From NORP240 sp038134485 (lineage in GTDB: Bacteria; Pseudomonadota; Gammaproteobacteria; Pseudomonadales; Pseudohongiellaceae), in the NCBI GenBank assembly GCA_038134485.1, contig JAYPVG010000037.1, forward strand, positions 1 through 28,096: a stretch of DNA of 28,096 bases. Direction: 5' to 3'. Position numbers and translations under genes: made by a program. The notes beneath the pieces are model-generated. The model made no database searches. It was not told the origin of the DNA and was given only the letters and a program-made list of their open reading frames with translations. This document shows positions 20,994 through 28,096 of the stretch, piece after piece. Position 1 is the stretch's first letter; each line of letters begins with the position of its first letter.

Positions 20994-21033
20994 AATATTT
21001 ATCTCGGGCTTCTGATCAATTTGGGAGAATGAC

Positions 21034-22077
21034 GTGGTAAGAATTGGCGTAGTCGGTGCAACCGGTTATACCGGCGTGGAGCTGTTGCGACTGCTGGCGC
21101 ATCGTGAGGATCTGCAAATTGAGGTGGTGACGTCTCGCGAGTTGCAGGGCACTCCGGTGACCGGGTTGTTCCCCAATCTCCGTGGACATATTGATCTGGA
21201 ATTTTCTTCTCCGGATTCAACGCGCCTCGGAGATTGCGACATCGTTTTTTTCGCGACACCTCACGCAGTTGCGATGCATTCGGTGCCCGGCTTGCTGGAG
21301 CAAGGTGTTCGGGTCATTGATCTGTCTGCTGATTTCCGATTGCAGGATGTTGCCGTTTGGGAGCGTTGGTACCGGACCAGACATAGCTGTCCTGAATTGA
21401 TCCCTGAAGCAATATATGGTCTTCCTGAAGTAAATCGCGCACTGATCAGCAATGCCCGACTGGTGGCAGCGCCCGGTTGTTATCCAACGGCAATTCAATT
21501 GGGTTTTATTCCCCTGCTGGAAGCGGGATTGGTTGACGTGAAGCAGCTGGTCGCCGATGCTAAATCCGGCGTCAGTGGGGCCGGTCGCAAGGCTGCAGTG
21601 GATTATCTTGTCGGCGAAGCCAATGAATCGATCAAGGCCTATGCCGTCCATGGACATCGCCACGGACCAGAGATCGAACAGGGGCTGAACCGATTTAGCA
21701 CGGAGGCTATCAACCTCACGTTCATGCCGCATCTGACCCCGATGATTCGGGGAATTCTTGCCACTCTTTATGCACCAGTGGCTATAGACCAGCAGATTAG
21801 CGCGGAAATTCTTCAGTCTTTGTTTGACGCCAGATACCACGACGAACCGTTCGTTGACCTTTTGCCCCAGGGCCAGTTCCCGGCCACCCGTGACGTTCGT
21901 GGAGCCAATTATTGCCAGATATCTGTGAATTATTTGGAAAACAACAATCGCATTGTAGTGTTGTCGGCTATCGATAACCTGGTTAAGGGGGCATCGGGTC
22001 AGGCAATTCAGATCATGAATATTATGTTGGGAGTACCGGAAACCACCGGACTCGACAGTGTAGCCTTAGTTCCCTGA
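21034..22077 (+). CDS. argC: N-acetyl-gamma-glutamyl-phosphate reductase
   Basis: Reduces N-acetylglutamyl phosphate to the semialdehyde with NADPH, the third step of arginine synthesis. The 347-residue product has the Rossmann motif VGATGYTGVELLRLL, VFFATPHAVAM, VIDLSADFRL, YGLPEVNR, the catalytic Cys149 in LVAAPGCYPTA, SGVSGAGRKA, and a His region YAVHGHRHGPEIEQ. The start codon is GTG at 21034 after a good GGGAGAATGAC ribosome-binding site. Promoters lie in the 188 bases shared with divergent hemJ. A coiled-coil protein gene follows 54 bases after it. Confidence 0.97.
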   Translation: MVRIGVVGATGYTGVELLRLLAHREDLQIEVVTSRELQGTPVTGLFPNLRGHIDLEFSSPDSTRLGDCDIVFFATPHAVAMHSVPGLLEQGVRVIDLSADFRLQDVAVWERWYRTRHSCPELIPEAIYGLPEVNRALISNARLVAAPGCYPTAIQLGFIPLLEAGLVDVKQLVADAKSGVSGAGRKAAVDYLVGEANESIKAYAVHGHRHGPEIEQGLNRFSTEAINLTFMPHLTPMIRGILATLYAPVAIDQQISAEILQSLFDARYHDEPFVDLLPQGQFPATRDVRGANYCQISVNYLENNNRIVVLSAIDNLVKGASGQAIQIMNIMLGVPETTGLDSVALVP

Positions 22078-22131
22078 TGGCGATTGAGAGGTCAATGGGA
22101 GTTTTAGCATTGGTTGCAGGATGATGGGCGC

Positions 22132-22863
22132 ATGCCAAATGTCGTAAAAGGTAGCAAGCAGGAAAAAATGGTGGTGGTGCCGCACAGACCCTGGAGAAGG
22201 TTGGCGGCAGGGATGCTAGTTTGCCTGCTTTTTGCCGGAGGAATAGTCGGCGGATACAGGTATGGCGGCGAAGACGCCGAAGATGCGCGAAACGAAGCGG
22301 CTCAACTGAGGGAGCTGGTGTCTGAATTCCTCATCGAAAATGGCAACTTACGTCAGCAGTTGGCCGATATGGACCGAACCGTGGTGATGGATCGCCAGGT
22401 CAACGCGGAAATCCAGGACACGATAGCCGAACTGCGTGATTACATCAGCCAGCTTGAGCAGGATAACGCATTCTATCGCCAGGCCATGACGTCGGAATTT
22501 GAAAATGTCGGCTTGGTTATCGGCCAGATCGAACTGCGAAACTCCGATGAACCGAGCCACTACCAATACAAGCTGGTCATGCGCCAGGAGGACTCCACCA
22601 GTCAGTATCTGACCGGGCATGTAAATGTCAACCTGGTGGGAGAACAGGAAGGGCGCAGAAAAGTTCTCGCGTTGCGGGATATTAGCGATGATCAGGAAAT
22701 GCTGGACATCAAGCTCAGATTTCGTTATTTCCAGAATATCGAGGGCGAGTTGGTTCTTCCACAGGGTTTCAATCCCCGGCAGATTGAGATTAAAGCCTTT
22801 GCGACTGCGCCGATGGCCAAATCGGTCAGCAAGACATTCGATTGGATTGTCGAAGGAGAATAA
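22132..22863 (+). CDS. single-pass membrane protein with coiled coil (DUF6776-like)
   Basis: Function unknown. The 243-residue protein has a short basic cytoplasmic N-terminus, one transmembrane helix (about 22-41, RLAAGMLVCLLFAGGIVGGY), a coiled-coil region from about 50 to 105 (AAQLRELVSEFLIENGNLRQ and onwards), and a C-terminal beta-rich domain of about 120 residues ending in KTFDWIVEGE. By position between argC and a bactofilin upstream of erpA it corresponds to proteins labelled DUF6776 in related genomes. A role with bactofilin in cell-envelope structure is suggested only by adjacency. I chose the ATG at 22132; a TTG at 22114 gives six more residues. Bactofilin starts 4 bases after its stop codon, so they are translationally coupled. 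Confidence 0.78.
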   Translation: MPNVVKGSKQEKMVVVPHRPWRRLAAGMLVCLLFAGGIVGGYRYGGEDAEDARNEAAQLRELVSEFLIENGNLRQQLADMDRTVVMDRQVNAEIQDTIAELRDYISQLEQDNAFYRQAMTSEFENVGLVIGQIELRNSDEPSHYQYKLVMRQEDSTSQYLTGHVNVNLVGEQEGRRKVLALRDISDDQEMLDIKLRFRYFQNIEGELVLPQGFNPRQIEIKAFATAPMAKSVSKTFDWIVEGE

Positions 22864-22867
22864 GACA

Positions 22868-23308
22868 GTGTTTGGTTCAGGAGAAAAACCTCAAAGTCAG
22901 GGTCCCGCCCACACCTTGATTTCTTGTGCAACTGAAATTATCGGGGATGTCCACTTTACCGGTGAATTGATCGTAGAAGGCAAGGTAAGGGGCAATATCT
23001 ACGCTGAAGACAATTCTGATGCGCTAATCCGGGTAGTCGATACAGGTTCCGTCGAAGGAGAGATCTGTGTGCCGTCTGTTGTAATAAATGGCCTTGTCCA
23101 GGGTGACGTCCGTTCTGCCAAGCACGTCGAACTCGCCGCGAAGGCCGTAGTGGTTGGTGACATTTATTACAATCTGATAGAGATGGTAATGGGCTCTGAA
23201 GTCAACGGAAACCTGATGCATACGGGTGCCGGGCAGTCGGCAACCAAACGCCTGACGGCTGATCCCGAGTCCGTTGCGAGTGATAAGGACACGCTCGAAA
23301 ATGATTGA
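22868..23308 (+). CDS. bactofilin (polymer-forming cytoskeletal protein)
   Basis: Bactofilins self-assemble without nucleotide into filaments through a right-handed beta helix and often localise peptidoglycan enzymes. The 146-residue product has a short disordered N-terminus, then the beta-helix core with the repeats typical of the family: TEIIGDVHFTGELIVEGKVRGNI, SVEGEICVPSVVINGLVQGDV, HVELAAKAVVVGDIYYNLIEM, GSEVNGNLMH, and a disordered polar tail. The start is GTG at 22868, with GGAG inside the preceding gene ten bases upstream; the frame is open further upstream but that region belongs to the coiled-coil gene. The nearby anmK and M23 peptidase genes, both peptidoglycan-related, fit an envelope role. 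Confidence 0.88.
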   Translation: MFGSGEKPQSQGPAHTLISCATEIIGDVHFTGELIVEGKVRGNIYAEDNSDALIRVVDTGSVEGEICVPSVVINGLVQGDVRSAKHVELAAKAVVVGDIYYNLIEMVMGSEVNGNLMHTGAGQSATKRLTADPESVASDKDTLEND

Positions 23309-23327
23309 CCGCATCCTTAGATAATAC

Positions 23328-23357
23328 CTGACTGCAACTCCAGCTAATTGCTATAAT
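23328..23357 (+). promoter_or_regulatory. sigma-70 promoter of erpA
   Basis: TATAAT (23352-23357) is a perfect -10 element, with CTGACT (23328-23333) as a -35 element 18 bases away (four of six consensus positions). It lies between the bactofilin stop and the erpA start in the right orientation, so erpA has its own promoter. Confidence 0.65.
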
Positions 23358-23364
23358 ACCAACG

Positions 23365-23388
23365 GTTCCGAATCATTTTGGTCGGAAC
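23365..23388 (+). promoter_or_regulatory. inverted repeat in the erpA leader
   Basis: GTTCCGA (23365-23371) and TCGGAAC (23382-23388) form a perfect 7-base inverted repeat with a 10-base T-rich centre. It starts 8 bases after the erpA -10 element and so covers the expected transcription start. This is a natural place for a repressor operator or a 5' stem-loop. It does not match the IscR or Fur sites I know. Confidence 0.45.
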
Positions 23389-23419
23389 AATCCCAAGCAA
23401 TCCGAGCCTCGAGATTTTG

Positions 23420-23773
23420 ATGTCCGTAGTTGAATCACAAGAGCCTGTTCTGCTGACGTTAACCGATAACGCAGCGGCTAAAGTGCAAAGCCTGGTGGCA
23501 GAGGAGGGCAATAACAACCTCAAATTGCGCGTTTTCGTAACCGGTGGTGGTTGTTCCGGCTTTCAGTATGGTTTTTCTTTTGACGAAGATGTGAGTGACG
23601 ACGACACGGTCGTCAACAACAAGGGTGCGAGTCTCCTGGTCGATCCCCTGAGCTTTCAGTACCTCGTGGGCGCAAGGATCGATTATGTCGAAGGGCTGGA
23701 GGGGGCTCGCTTCATCGTCGACAATCCGATGGCCGCCACCACTTGCGGATGCGGTTCCTCATTCTCCATCTGA
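23420..23773 (+). CDS. erpA: iron-sulfur cluster insertion protein ErpA
   Basis: A-type carrier that passes Fe-S clusters to essential enzymes such as IspG and IspH. The 117-residue product has LTLTDNAAAKVQSLV, LRVFVTGGGCSGFQYGFSFDE with Cys45, VDPLSFQYLVGARIDYVEGLEGARF and the terminal cysteines C109 and C111 in TTCGCGSSFSI; these three bind the cluster. I chose the ATG at 23420, which fits the family N-terminus; the frame is open to 23378 but that part covers the leader. It is convergent with anmK, 53 bases away. Confidence 0.95.
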   Translation: MSVVESQEPVLLTLTDNAAAKVQSLVAEEGNNNLKLRVFVTGGGCSGFQYGFSFDEDVSDDDTVVNNKGASLLVDPLSFQYLVGARIDYVEGLEGARFIVDNPMAATTCGCGSSFSI

Positions 23774-23812
23774 CTTCATCTCAGTGCCAGTAAGGGCTAA
23801 TTTGCGGTATCT

Positions 23813-23834
23813 CCGATTTGGTAAACCTAATCGG
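23813..23834. terminator. hairpin between convergent erpA and anmK
   Basis: CCGATT (23813-23818) and AATCGG (23829-23834) pair, with two further G-C pairs (GG/CC) inside after a T-T mismatch. It overlaps the anmK stop codon at 23827-23829. No T tract is present on either strand. It is the only strong stem in the 53-base gap. Confidence 0.35.
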
Positions 23835-24939
23835 GCCTATACACGCTTCCCAAGATTACGGGCCGCTGGGCACCGGTTATGACTCGCGTGTCCTGCGCTA
23901 TCTTCTCAAGTCGTTGTCGCGCGAGCCAGGCAAAGGTCATAGCTTCTACCCAGTCGGGATCGATACCCAACTTTGCTGTCGAAGCGACATCGGCACCGGG
24001 CAGCAACTCCTGGATCCGCTGCAGCAGAGCCGTGTTGTGGGCGCCACCACCGCAAAGAAAAATCTGATCAGGATCTACCTGATTTTCTATTTCCATGGCG
24101 ACGGAGGCGGCAGTAAGCTCAAGCAAGGTCGCCTGCACGTCGATTGGCTCCGGGACTTCGGTAAGCTCTGAAAGCCGCTGTTCTAGCCACGAATTATTGA
24201 AATACTCGCGACCGGTGCTCTTGGGTTCAGGACTGCTAAAATAAGGATCATTAAGAAAGAGGTCCAGGAGTTCTTCATTAATGCGTCCTGAAGAAGCCCA
24301 GGCTCCGCAAGAATCAAATGGCTTTCCGAGGTGTTTTTCGGCCCAGTAATCCAGCAGTGAATTGGCTGGACCGGTGTCGTAGCCGAGGTAATCCTGTCCC
24401 GGTGCAAGCACAGAAATATTGGCTATGCCACCGAGGTTGACGATGACTCGGGTAAATTTGCTCGACCCGAAAACTGCCCGGTGAAATAGCGGGGCAAGCG
24501 GCGCGCCCTGCCCACCGGCAGCCAGATCCTTGCCTCGAAAATCCGCCACTGTTGCGATGCCGGTTTGAACGGCGATGGTATTGGGGTCTCCAATCTGCAA
24601 ACTAAACGCCAGCGGTTTGGCAGGCTTGTGAAATACCGTTTGCCCATGGCTTCCGATGGCAACCACCTCTTCTGCTGCGATCTCTTGCTCTTCTAGCAGC
24701 ATATTGACGGTCCTGGCAAATTGCTCACCTACCGCCACGTGAGTTTCGCCAAGCGACTCGAGAGAAGTTTGCGGATGTTGAATGAGTTTTTGCAGATCCC
24801 TGCGCAGCTCCGCGGGATAGGGCAGCGCCAATGCGCCGCGCAGTGTCGGTATGTCAGCGTCGAAATTCACCAGCGCGCAATCTACGGCATCAAGGCTGGT
24901 TCCTGAAATGAGACCGATGAAGTAACCCGGATGTGCCAT
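23827..24939 (-). CDS. anmK: anhydro-N-acetylmuramic acid kinase
   Basis: Phosphorylates and opens 1,6-anhydro-MurNAc released from recycled peptidoglycan, giving MurNAc-6-phosphate. The 370-residue protein has the ASKHA-fold motifs expected: GLISGTSLDAVDCALV, IGSHGQTVFHKP, LQIGDPNTIA, VADFRGKDLAAGGQGAPLAP, VIVNLGGIANISVL, GYDTGPANSLLD, and the C-terminal IFLCGGGAHNTALLQRI. The ATG at 24939 lies 14 bases after the stop of the M23 peptidase gene, so the two cell-wall genes form an operon. Confidence 0.96.
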   Translation of the reverse strand: MAHPGYFIGLISGTSLDAVDCALVNFDADIPTLRGALALPYPAELRRDLQKLIQHPQTSLESLGETHVAVGEQFARTVNMLLEEQEIAAEEVVAIGSHGQTVFHKPAKPLAFSLQIGDPNTIAVQTGIATVADFRGKDLAAGGQGAPLAPLFHRAVFGSSKFTRVIVNLGGIANISVLAPGQDYLGYDTGPANSLLDYWAEKHLGKPFDSCGAWASSGRINEELLDLFLNDPYFSSPEPKSTGREYFNNSWLEQRLSELTEVPEPIDVQATLLELTAASVAMEIENQVDPDQIFLCGGGAHNTALLQRIQELLPGADVASTAKLGIDPDWVEAMTFAWLARQRLEKIAQDTRVITGAQRPVILGSVYRPD

Positions 24940-24953
24940 GGAAGGCGGCTGGG

Positions 24954-26375
24954 TTAATCAGCACCCAGCTGTTGCTGAGCCAGTTGCAGTGTATTTTCGA
25001 GCTGATAAAAACGGTCGAGGAGCGGGGATACCTGTTGATGAAATCGATCCAGTTCATCTTCGGTAACCGATACCGCTTTTGGCAGTTTATCAAGAATAGT
25101 GCGGGGGTTTTGATGTGTGCCGTTGACTAGAAACTCGTAATGCAAGTGCGGTCCTGTGGCACTGCCAGTGGCGCCCACGTAGCCGATAATGTCGCCTTGT
25201 CTAACTCGCGCACCTTGTTTGATCCCGCTCGCATAACCATTAAGGTGGGCATACTTGGTTTCAAATCCGCCATCATGTTTGATGCTTACCAGATTACCAA
25301 ATGTCCCGTTTCTGGAAGCCCATGTTACTCTGCCGTCGCTGGTCGCACGGACCGGTGTCCCTTTGGGTGCCGCATAATCCGTTCCCTTATGTGCGCGAAT
25401 GGTATTAAGGATTGGATGACGCCGCGCCAGGCTAAAATTGGAGCTGATACGAAACACATCGAGTGGTGTGCGAAGAAATGCTTTACGCATGCTTTCGCCG
25501 CGGGGGTTGTAGTAGCCAATTTCGCCGTCCCGGTCCTGGTATTGCACAGCAATATATCGCTCGCCCTGATTGGTGAACTGGGCCGCGATGATATTACCGG
25601 TTCCAACAAATTCGCCGTCCAGATAATTTTCCTCAAACAATATACTGAAGTGATCACCCAGACGTGGATCCAATATGAAATCGATCACGCCGCCGAATAT
25701 ATTGGCCATCTCCATGATAGTCAGAGTTGGTATGTCCTGCCGCTGGCCTGCCAGAAACAAGCTGTCGGTTATGATGCCGTGCTTGAATACCTGCCGCACT
25801 TCCGGTTCGCGGTAAATTGTCTCGACTTCATAGAAACCGTCCACCAGGCTGAAGAGATAGCCCTCCATCGGTGACTTGAGTACTTGCAATTGCTCCAGCA
25901 CCCCCGGTTCGGGGATCAGGAAACTGAGCTGATATCCAGGGTAGATTCGGTTTAGCACTTTGGCGTCGTCGTGGCTGTTAACTACATGGAACAGCTCTTG
26001 ATCAGAAAGTCCCACGCGATTGAAAATGATCGACAGGCTGTCACCAGGTTTCACTTCCACATGTTGCCAGCCGGCATCACGATCTTCCTCAGTGCCGATG
26101 TCCGAGGCCTCAGGTTTATCGACAGCGTCTTCCGGATATCCGGGTGACTGACTGTCCTGCAAAGTAGGATCCGAGGCGCTGTCTTGCAGCGGGAATCCGG
26201 GTTGTTGTAGCGGCAGCCGAATCATTTCGCTGCGATGTTGGTTGGCATGGCTGGATTCATTCGCTGGCACGAGTAAAATTAACAGCAGCGCCAAGCTTAG
26301 AAAGCCTGCCGCTATAATGTGCTGTCGAGGGTAATACCTCGAGACGAATTGCCTGATGAAATCTACAAGATACAT
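24954..26375 (-). CDS. M23 family peptidoglycan endopeptidase (MepM-like)
   Basis: Membrane-anchored zinc endopeptidase expected to cut peptide cross-links so that new murein can be inserted. From the ATG at 26375 (473 residues) it has one transmembrane helix at about 20-36, a Pro/Ser/Asp-rich linker to about residue 100, and a LysM/OapA-like domain (VEVKPGDSLSIIFNRVGL to YPGYQLSFLIP). A second domain precedes the C-terminal lysostaphin-type M23 catalytic domain with zinc ligands H329 and D333 (HKGTD) and H412 in GPHLHYEF, plus H377 in KYAHL. All catalytic residues are present. The frame is open upstream to 26456, but the chosen start puts the helix in the usual place; neither start has a clear ribosome-binding site. 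It is divergent from tyrS and followed by anmK. Confidence 0.9.
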   Translation of the reverse strand: MYLVDFIRQFVSRYYPRQHIIAAGFLSLALLLILLVPANESSHANQHRSEMIRLPLQQPGFPLQDSASDPTLQDSQSPGYPEDAVDKPEASDIGTEEDRDAGWQHVEVKPGDSLSIIFNRVGLSDQELFHVVNSHDDAKVLNRIYPGYQLSFLIPEPGVLEQLQVLKSPMEGYLFSLVDGFYEVETIYREPEVRQVFKHGIITDSLFLAGQRQDIPTLTIMEMANIFGGVIDFILDPRLGDHFSILFEENYLDGEFVGTGNIIAAQFTNQGERYIAVQYQDRDGEIGYYNPRGESMRKAFLRTPLDVFRISSNFSLARRHPILNTIRAHKGTDYAAPKGTPVRATSDGRVTWASRNGTFGNLVSIKHDGGFETKYAHLNGYASGIKQGARVRQGDIIGYVGATGSATGPHLHYEFLVNGTHQNPRTILDKLPKAVSVTEDELDRFHQQVSPLLDRFYQLENTLQLAQQQLGAD

Positions 26376-26628
26376 GATTCTTTGTTGGTTGCCTGACGTC
26401 GAGCTCACTGCCATTAAAAATCGCAAAGCTGGAAAGTATATCAATATCAGTGACAATTCCTACGTGAATTTGTTCCCGGCGGAGTTTTTTATTCGCTACT
26501 GGTGTAGAATCGGCGCTTTTTCAACGCAGCATACGAATGATCCCCCAAGGCGCCGGAGTCACCGCGTTATTGGAAGAGTCGCTGCTTCGATGCAGTCAAT
26601 ATTTGCAGGAATTTGACGGACTAAAATC

Positions 26629-27915
26629 ATGCCAGAGCGCATCACAGACATCGTTTCAGAATTGCAGGGCCGCGGTTTGATTACCCAACTGGCAGGTGGT
26701 GATGAACTGATTGAGCACCTCGGGACAGGAAGCCGCACTGTTTATTGTGGATTTGATCCGACCGCTGAAAGTCTGCATGTCGGGAGTCTGGTGCCGCTGC
26801 TAACTCTAAAGCGCTTTCAGATGGCAGGTCACAAACCGATTGCGCTGGTTGGCGGGGCTACCGGGATGATAGGCGATCCGAGCTTCAAAGCTAGCGAACG
26901 TCAGTTGAATTCCAGCGACGTTGTTGCTGAGTGGGTGGAGCGATTAAAGCCCCAGTTAAGTCAGTTTTTGGACTTCGAGTCCGACATAAATGCCGCGATT
27001 CTGGTTAATAATCTGGATTGGATGCAGAACTTCAATGTGTTGGACTTTTTGCGTGATGTAGGCAAGCACTTTTCAGTCAACGCCATGATCCAGAAAGAAT
27101 CAGTCAAGCAACGCATTGATCGTGAAGGATCTGGCATCTCTTTCACGGAATTCACTTACATGATTCTGCAATCCTACGATTTTGCCGAATTGAACAGGTT
27201 GTTTGGCTGTACTGTGCAGATAGGCGGTAGCGACCAGTGGGGCAATATTACTGGCGGAATCGACCTGACCCGGCGGCTGAATCAGCAACAGGTTTTTGGC
27301 CTTACCCAGCCCTTGGTGACAAAGGCTGATGGAACTAAATTTGGAAAGACCGAAACGGGAACAATCTGGATCAGTCCTTCTAAAACTTCGCCTTACGCTT
27401 TCTACCAGTTTTGGCTCAATGTGGCCGATGCTGACGTTTATGGGTTTCTCAAGTACTTTACTTTTTTGCCATTGCAGCAGATTGAGGAAATCGAAGTCAG
27501 TGACCGCGAGGCAGCAGGCAAGCCCGAGGCTCAAGGAATTCTGGCCGGGGAAGTGACTCGACTGGTGCATGGGGACTCCGGTCTTGAAGCGGCGACCCGA
27601 ATCAGTCGGGCGCTATTTTCGGGCGATATTCAAAGTCTCACCAGTGCGGATCTGGAACAGTTGGAATTGGACGGTCTGCCCTGCACACTCATGACAGACA
27701 GAAGCAGCAATATCATTGAAGCGTTGGTGACGACCGATCTGGCCAAGTCAAATCGGATGGCACGCGAATTTGTTGGCAATAATGCAGTTAGCGTTAATGG
27801 CCAAATCGTTGATTCGGACACTTTCCAACTGACACCAGAGAAGGCTCTGCATGGCAAATATTACGTACTCAAGCGCGGCAAAAAGCTTTTTCATCTGGTC
27901 AAAATATCTGGTTAA
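26629..27915 (+). CDS. tyrS: tyrosyl-tRNA synthetase
   Basis: Charges tRNA-Tyr. The 428-residue class I synthetase has YCGFDPTAESLHVGS with the HIGH-type HVGS at 50-53, PIALVGGATGMIGDPS, the tyrosine-site QSYDFAELN and GGSDQWGNI, the KMSKS-type loop KFGKT (237-241), and a C-terminal S4 RNA-binding domain (SNRMAREFVGNNAVSVNG, then a GKYYVLKRGKKLFHLVKI ending). The KFGKT loop is typical of the common bacterial TyrS. The ATG at 26629 is 254 bases from the divergent M23 gene start. A -10-like TAGAAT at 26505-26510 is a plausible promoter, without a good -35. It precedes what looks like an rRNA operon. Confidence 0.97.
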   Translation: MPERITDIVSELQGRGLITQLAGGDELIEHLGTGSRTVYCGFDPTAESLHVGSLVPLLTLKRFQMAGHKPIALVGGATGMIGDPSFKASERQLNSSDVVAEWVERLKPQLSQFLDFESDINAAILVNNLDWMQNFNVLDFLRDVGKHFSVNAMIQKESVKQRIDREGSGISFTEFTYMILQSYDFAELNRLFGCTVQIGGSDQWGNITGGIDLTRRLNQQQVFGLTQPLVTKADGTKFGKTETGTIWISPSKTSPYAFYQFWLNVADADVYGFLKYFTFLPLQQIEEIEVSDREAAGKPEAQGILAGEVTRLVHGDSGLEAATRISRALFSGDIQSLTSADLEQLELDGLPCTLMTDRSSNIIEALVTTDLAKSNRMAREFVGNNAVSVNGQIVDSDTFQLTPEKALHGKYYVLKRGKKLFHLVKISG

Positions 27916-27933
27916 TGCTGTTCGCTCCTAAAG

Positions 27934-27950
27934 AGCCCTCACGGAGGGCT
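27934..27950 (+). terminator. tyrS terminator hairpin
   Basis: AGCCCTC (27934-27940) and GAGGGCT (27944-27950) form a perfect 7-base stem with an ACG loop, 18 bases after the tyrS stop codon. It is followed by GAAAAGCC rather than T residues, so it is a strong stem but a weak intrinsic terminator as read on plus. Confidence 0.55.
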
Positions 27951-28004
27951 GAAAAGCCTCTGTGTAAGGCAATTTCACTTGTTTCAAAATGGGCCGAAAG
28001 CCTC

Positions 28005-28032
28005 TTGCCAATCCCATTCAGGCGCGTATAAT
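28005..28032 (+). promoter_or_regulatory. strong sigma-70 promoter, probable rRNA operon promoter
   Basis: TTGCCA (28005-28010) and a perfect TATAAT (28027-28032) are 16 bases apart. A GC-rich discriminator (ACGCGCC) follows directly, as in stringently controlled rrn promoters. The -10 element sits inside a perfect inverted repeat, GGCGCGTAT-A-ATACGCGCC (28021-28039). With tyrS upstream and a boxA-like sequence downstream, this should drive a 16S-23S-5S operon beyond the window. Confidence 0.85.
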
Positions 28033-28066
28033 ACGCGCCTCCTTCACCGTGGAGGTGTGGGAATTC

Positions 28067-28079
28067 GCTCTTTAAAAAG
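28067..28079 (+). promoter_or_regulatory. boxA-like antitermination element of the rRNA leader
   Basis: GCTCTTTAAAAAG closely matches the rrn boxA core (TGCTCTTTAACAA), which binds the NusB-NusE antitermination complex. Just before it, CCTCC (28038-28042) and GGAGG (28051-28055) form a boxB-like hairpin. The window ends 17 bases later; no 16S rRNA sequence is yet visible. Confidence 0.75.
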
Positions 28080-28096
28080 TAGATTAAGCAATAGAG

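Noticed and set aside
20846..21033. TPP riboswitch upstream of the operon containing thiD and thiE
   Set aside because: The conserved CTGAGA and ACCTGATCTGG elements are absent; the hairpins seen are on a different pattern.
22625..22867. Long N-terminal extension of bactofilin
   Set aside because: The open frame overlaps the coiled-coil protein gene and its translation is Arg/Trp-rich and unlike any bactofilin; the GTG at 22868 has a proper ribosome-binding site.

Overview
The window looks like chromosomal core DNA from a gammaproteobacterium, probably a free-living or marine member of the Pseudomonadales/Cellvibrionales side of the class. The reasons are gene order (ssrA-smpB-ratA-ratB-bamE-fur-recN-grpE-dnaK-dnaJ, and argC-...-erpA-anmK-M23 peptidase-tyrS-rrn, both as I remember them from Pseudomonas-like genomes), moderate GC content, a tmRNA tag of the AANDxNYALAA type, and outer-membrane genes (BamE, a TonB-dependent receptor). 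I see no phage, insertion sequence, CRISPR array or tRNA gene.

Region 1 (1-3.7 kb) is a ribosome-rescue and envelope block: tmRNA and smpB on the minus strand, then a LeuT-fold sodium symporter, ratA and ratB on the plus strand. Region 2 (3.7-7.8 kb) is a plus-strand cargo between ratB and bamE. It holds a small protein ending in Cys-Cys that matches the cory-CC-star type, an overlapping ArsA/Get3-like ATPase, a small exported His/Cys protein and a ZnuD-like TonB receptor with a His-rich loop. This cargo has a metal flavour and is the best candidate here for a poorly described system. Region 3 (7.8-15.2 kb) holds bamE, fur, recN and the heat-shock genes grpE, dnaK and dnaJ. Convincing sigma-32-type promoters precede grpE and dnaK.

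The most striking single observation is in dnaK. The frame is collinear with the whole family but is broken by one in-frame TAA at 12662-12664, exactly where the E. coli protein has Tyr. It is either a sequencing or assembly error, a real nonsense mutation, or a readthrough site.

Region 4 (15.3-20.9 kb) is a minus-strand unit, hemJ-thiD-thiE-hemL-adenosine kinase, joining haem and thiamine synthesis. It is followed after 179 bases by an exported beta-propeller protein resembling peptidylglycine alpha-amidating lyase. Region 5 (21.0-28.1 kb) runs divergently: argC, a coiled-coil membrane protein, a bactofilin and erpA on plus; anmK and an M23 peptidase on minus; then tyrS. The last 100 bases carry a strong promoter and a boxA-like leader typical of an rRNA operon, whose 16S gene would start just beyond the window.

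No gene-free stretch exceeds 300 bases. The longest gaps (roughly 170-260 bases) are 362-617, 1095-1271, 3149-3320, 8201-8439, 8866-9118, 10799-11018 and 11697-11947; what I could see in them is listed below.
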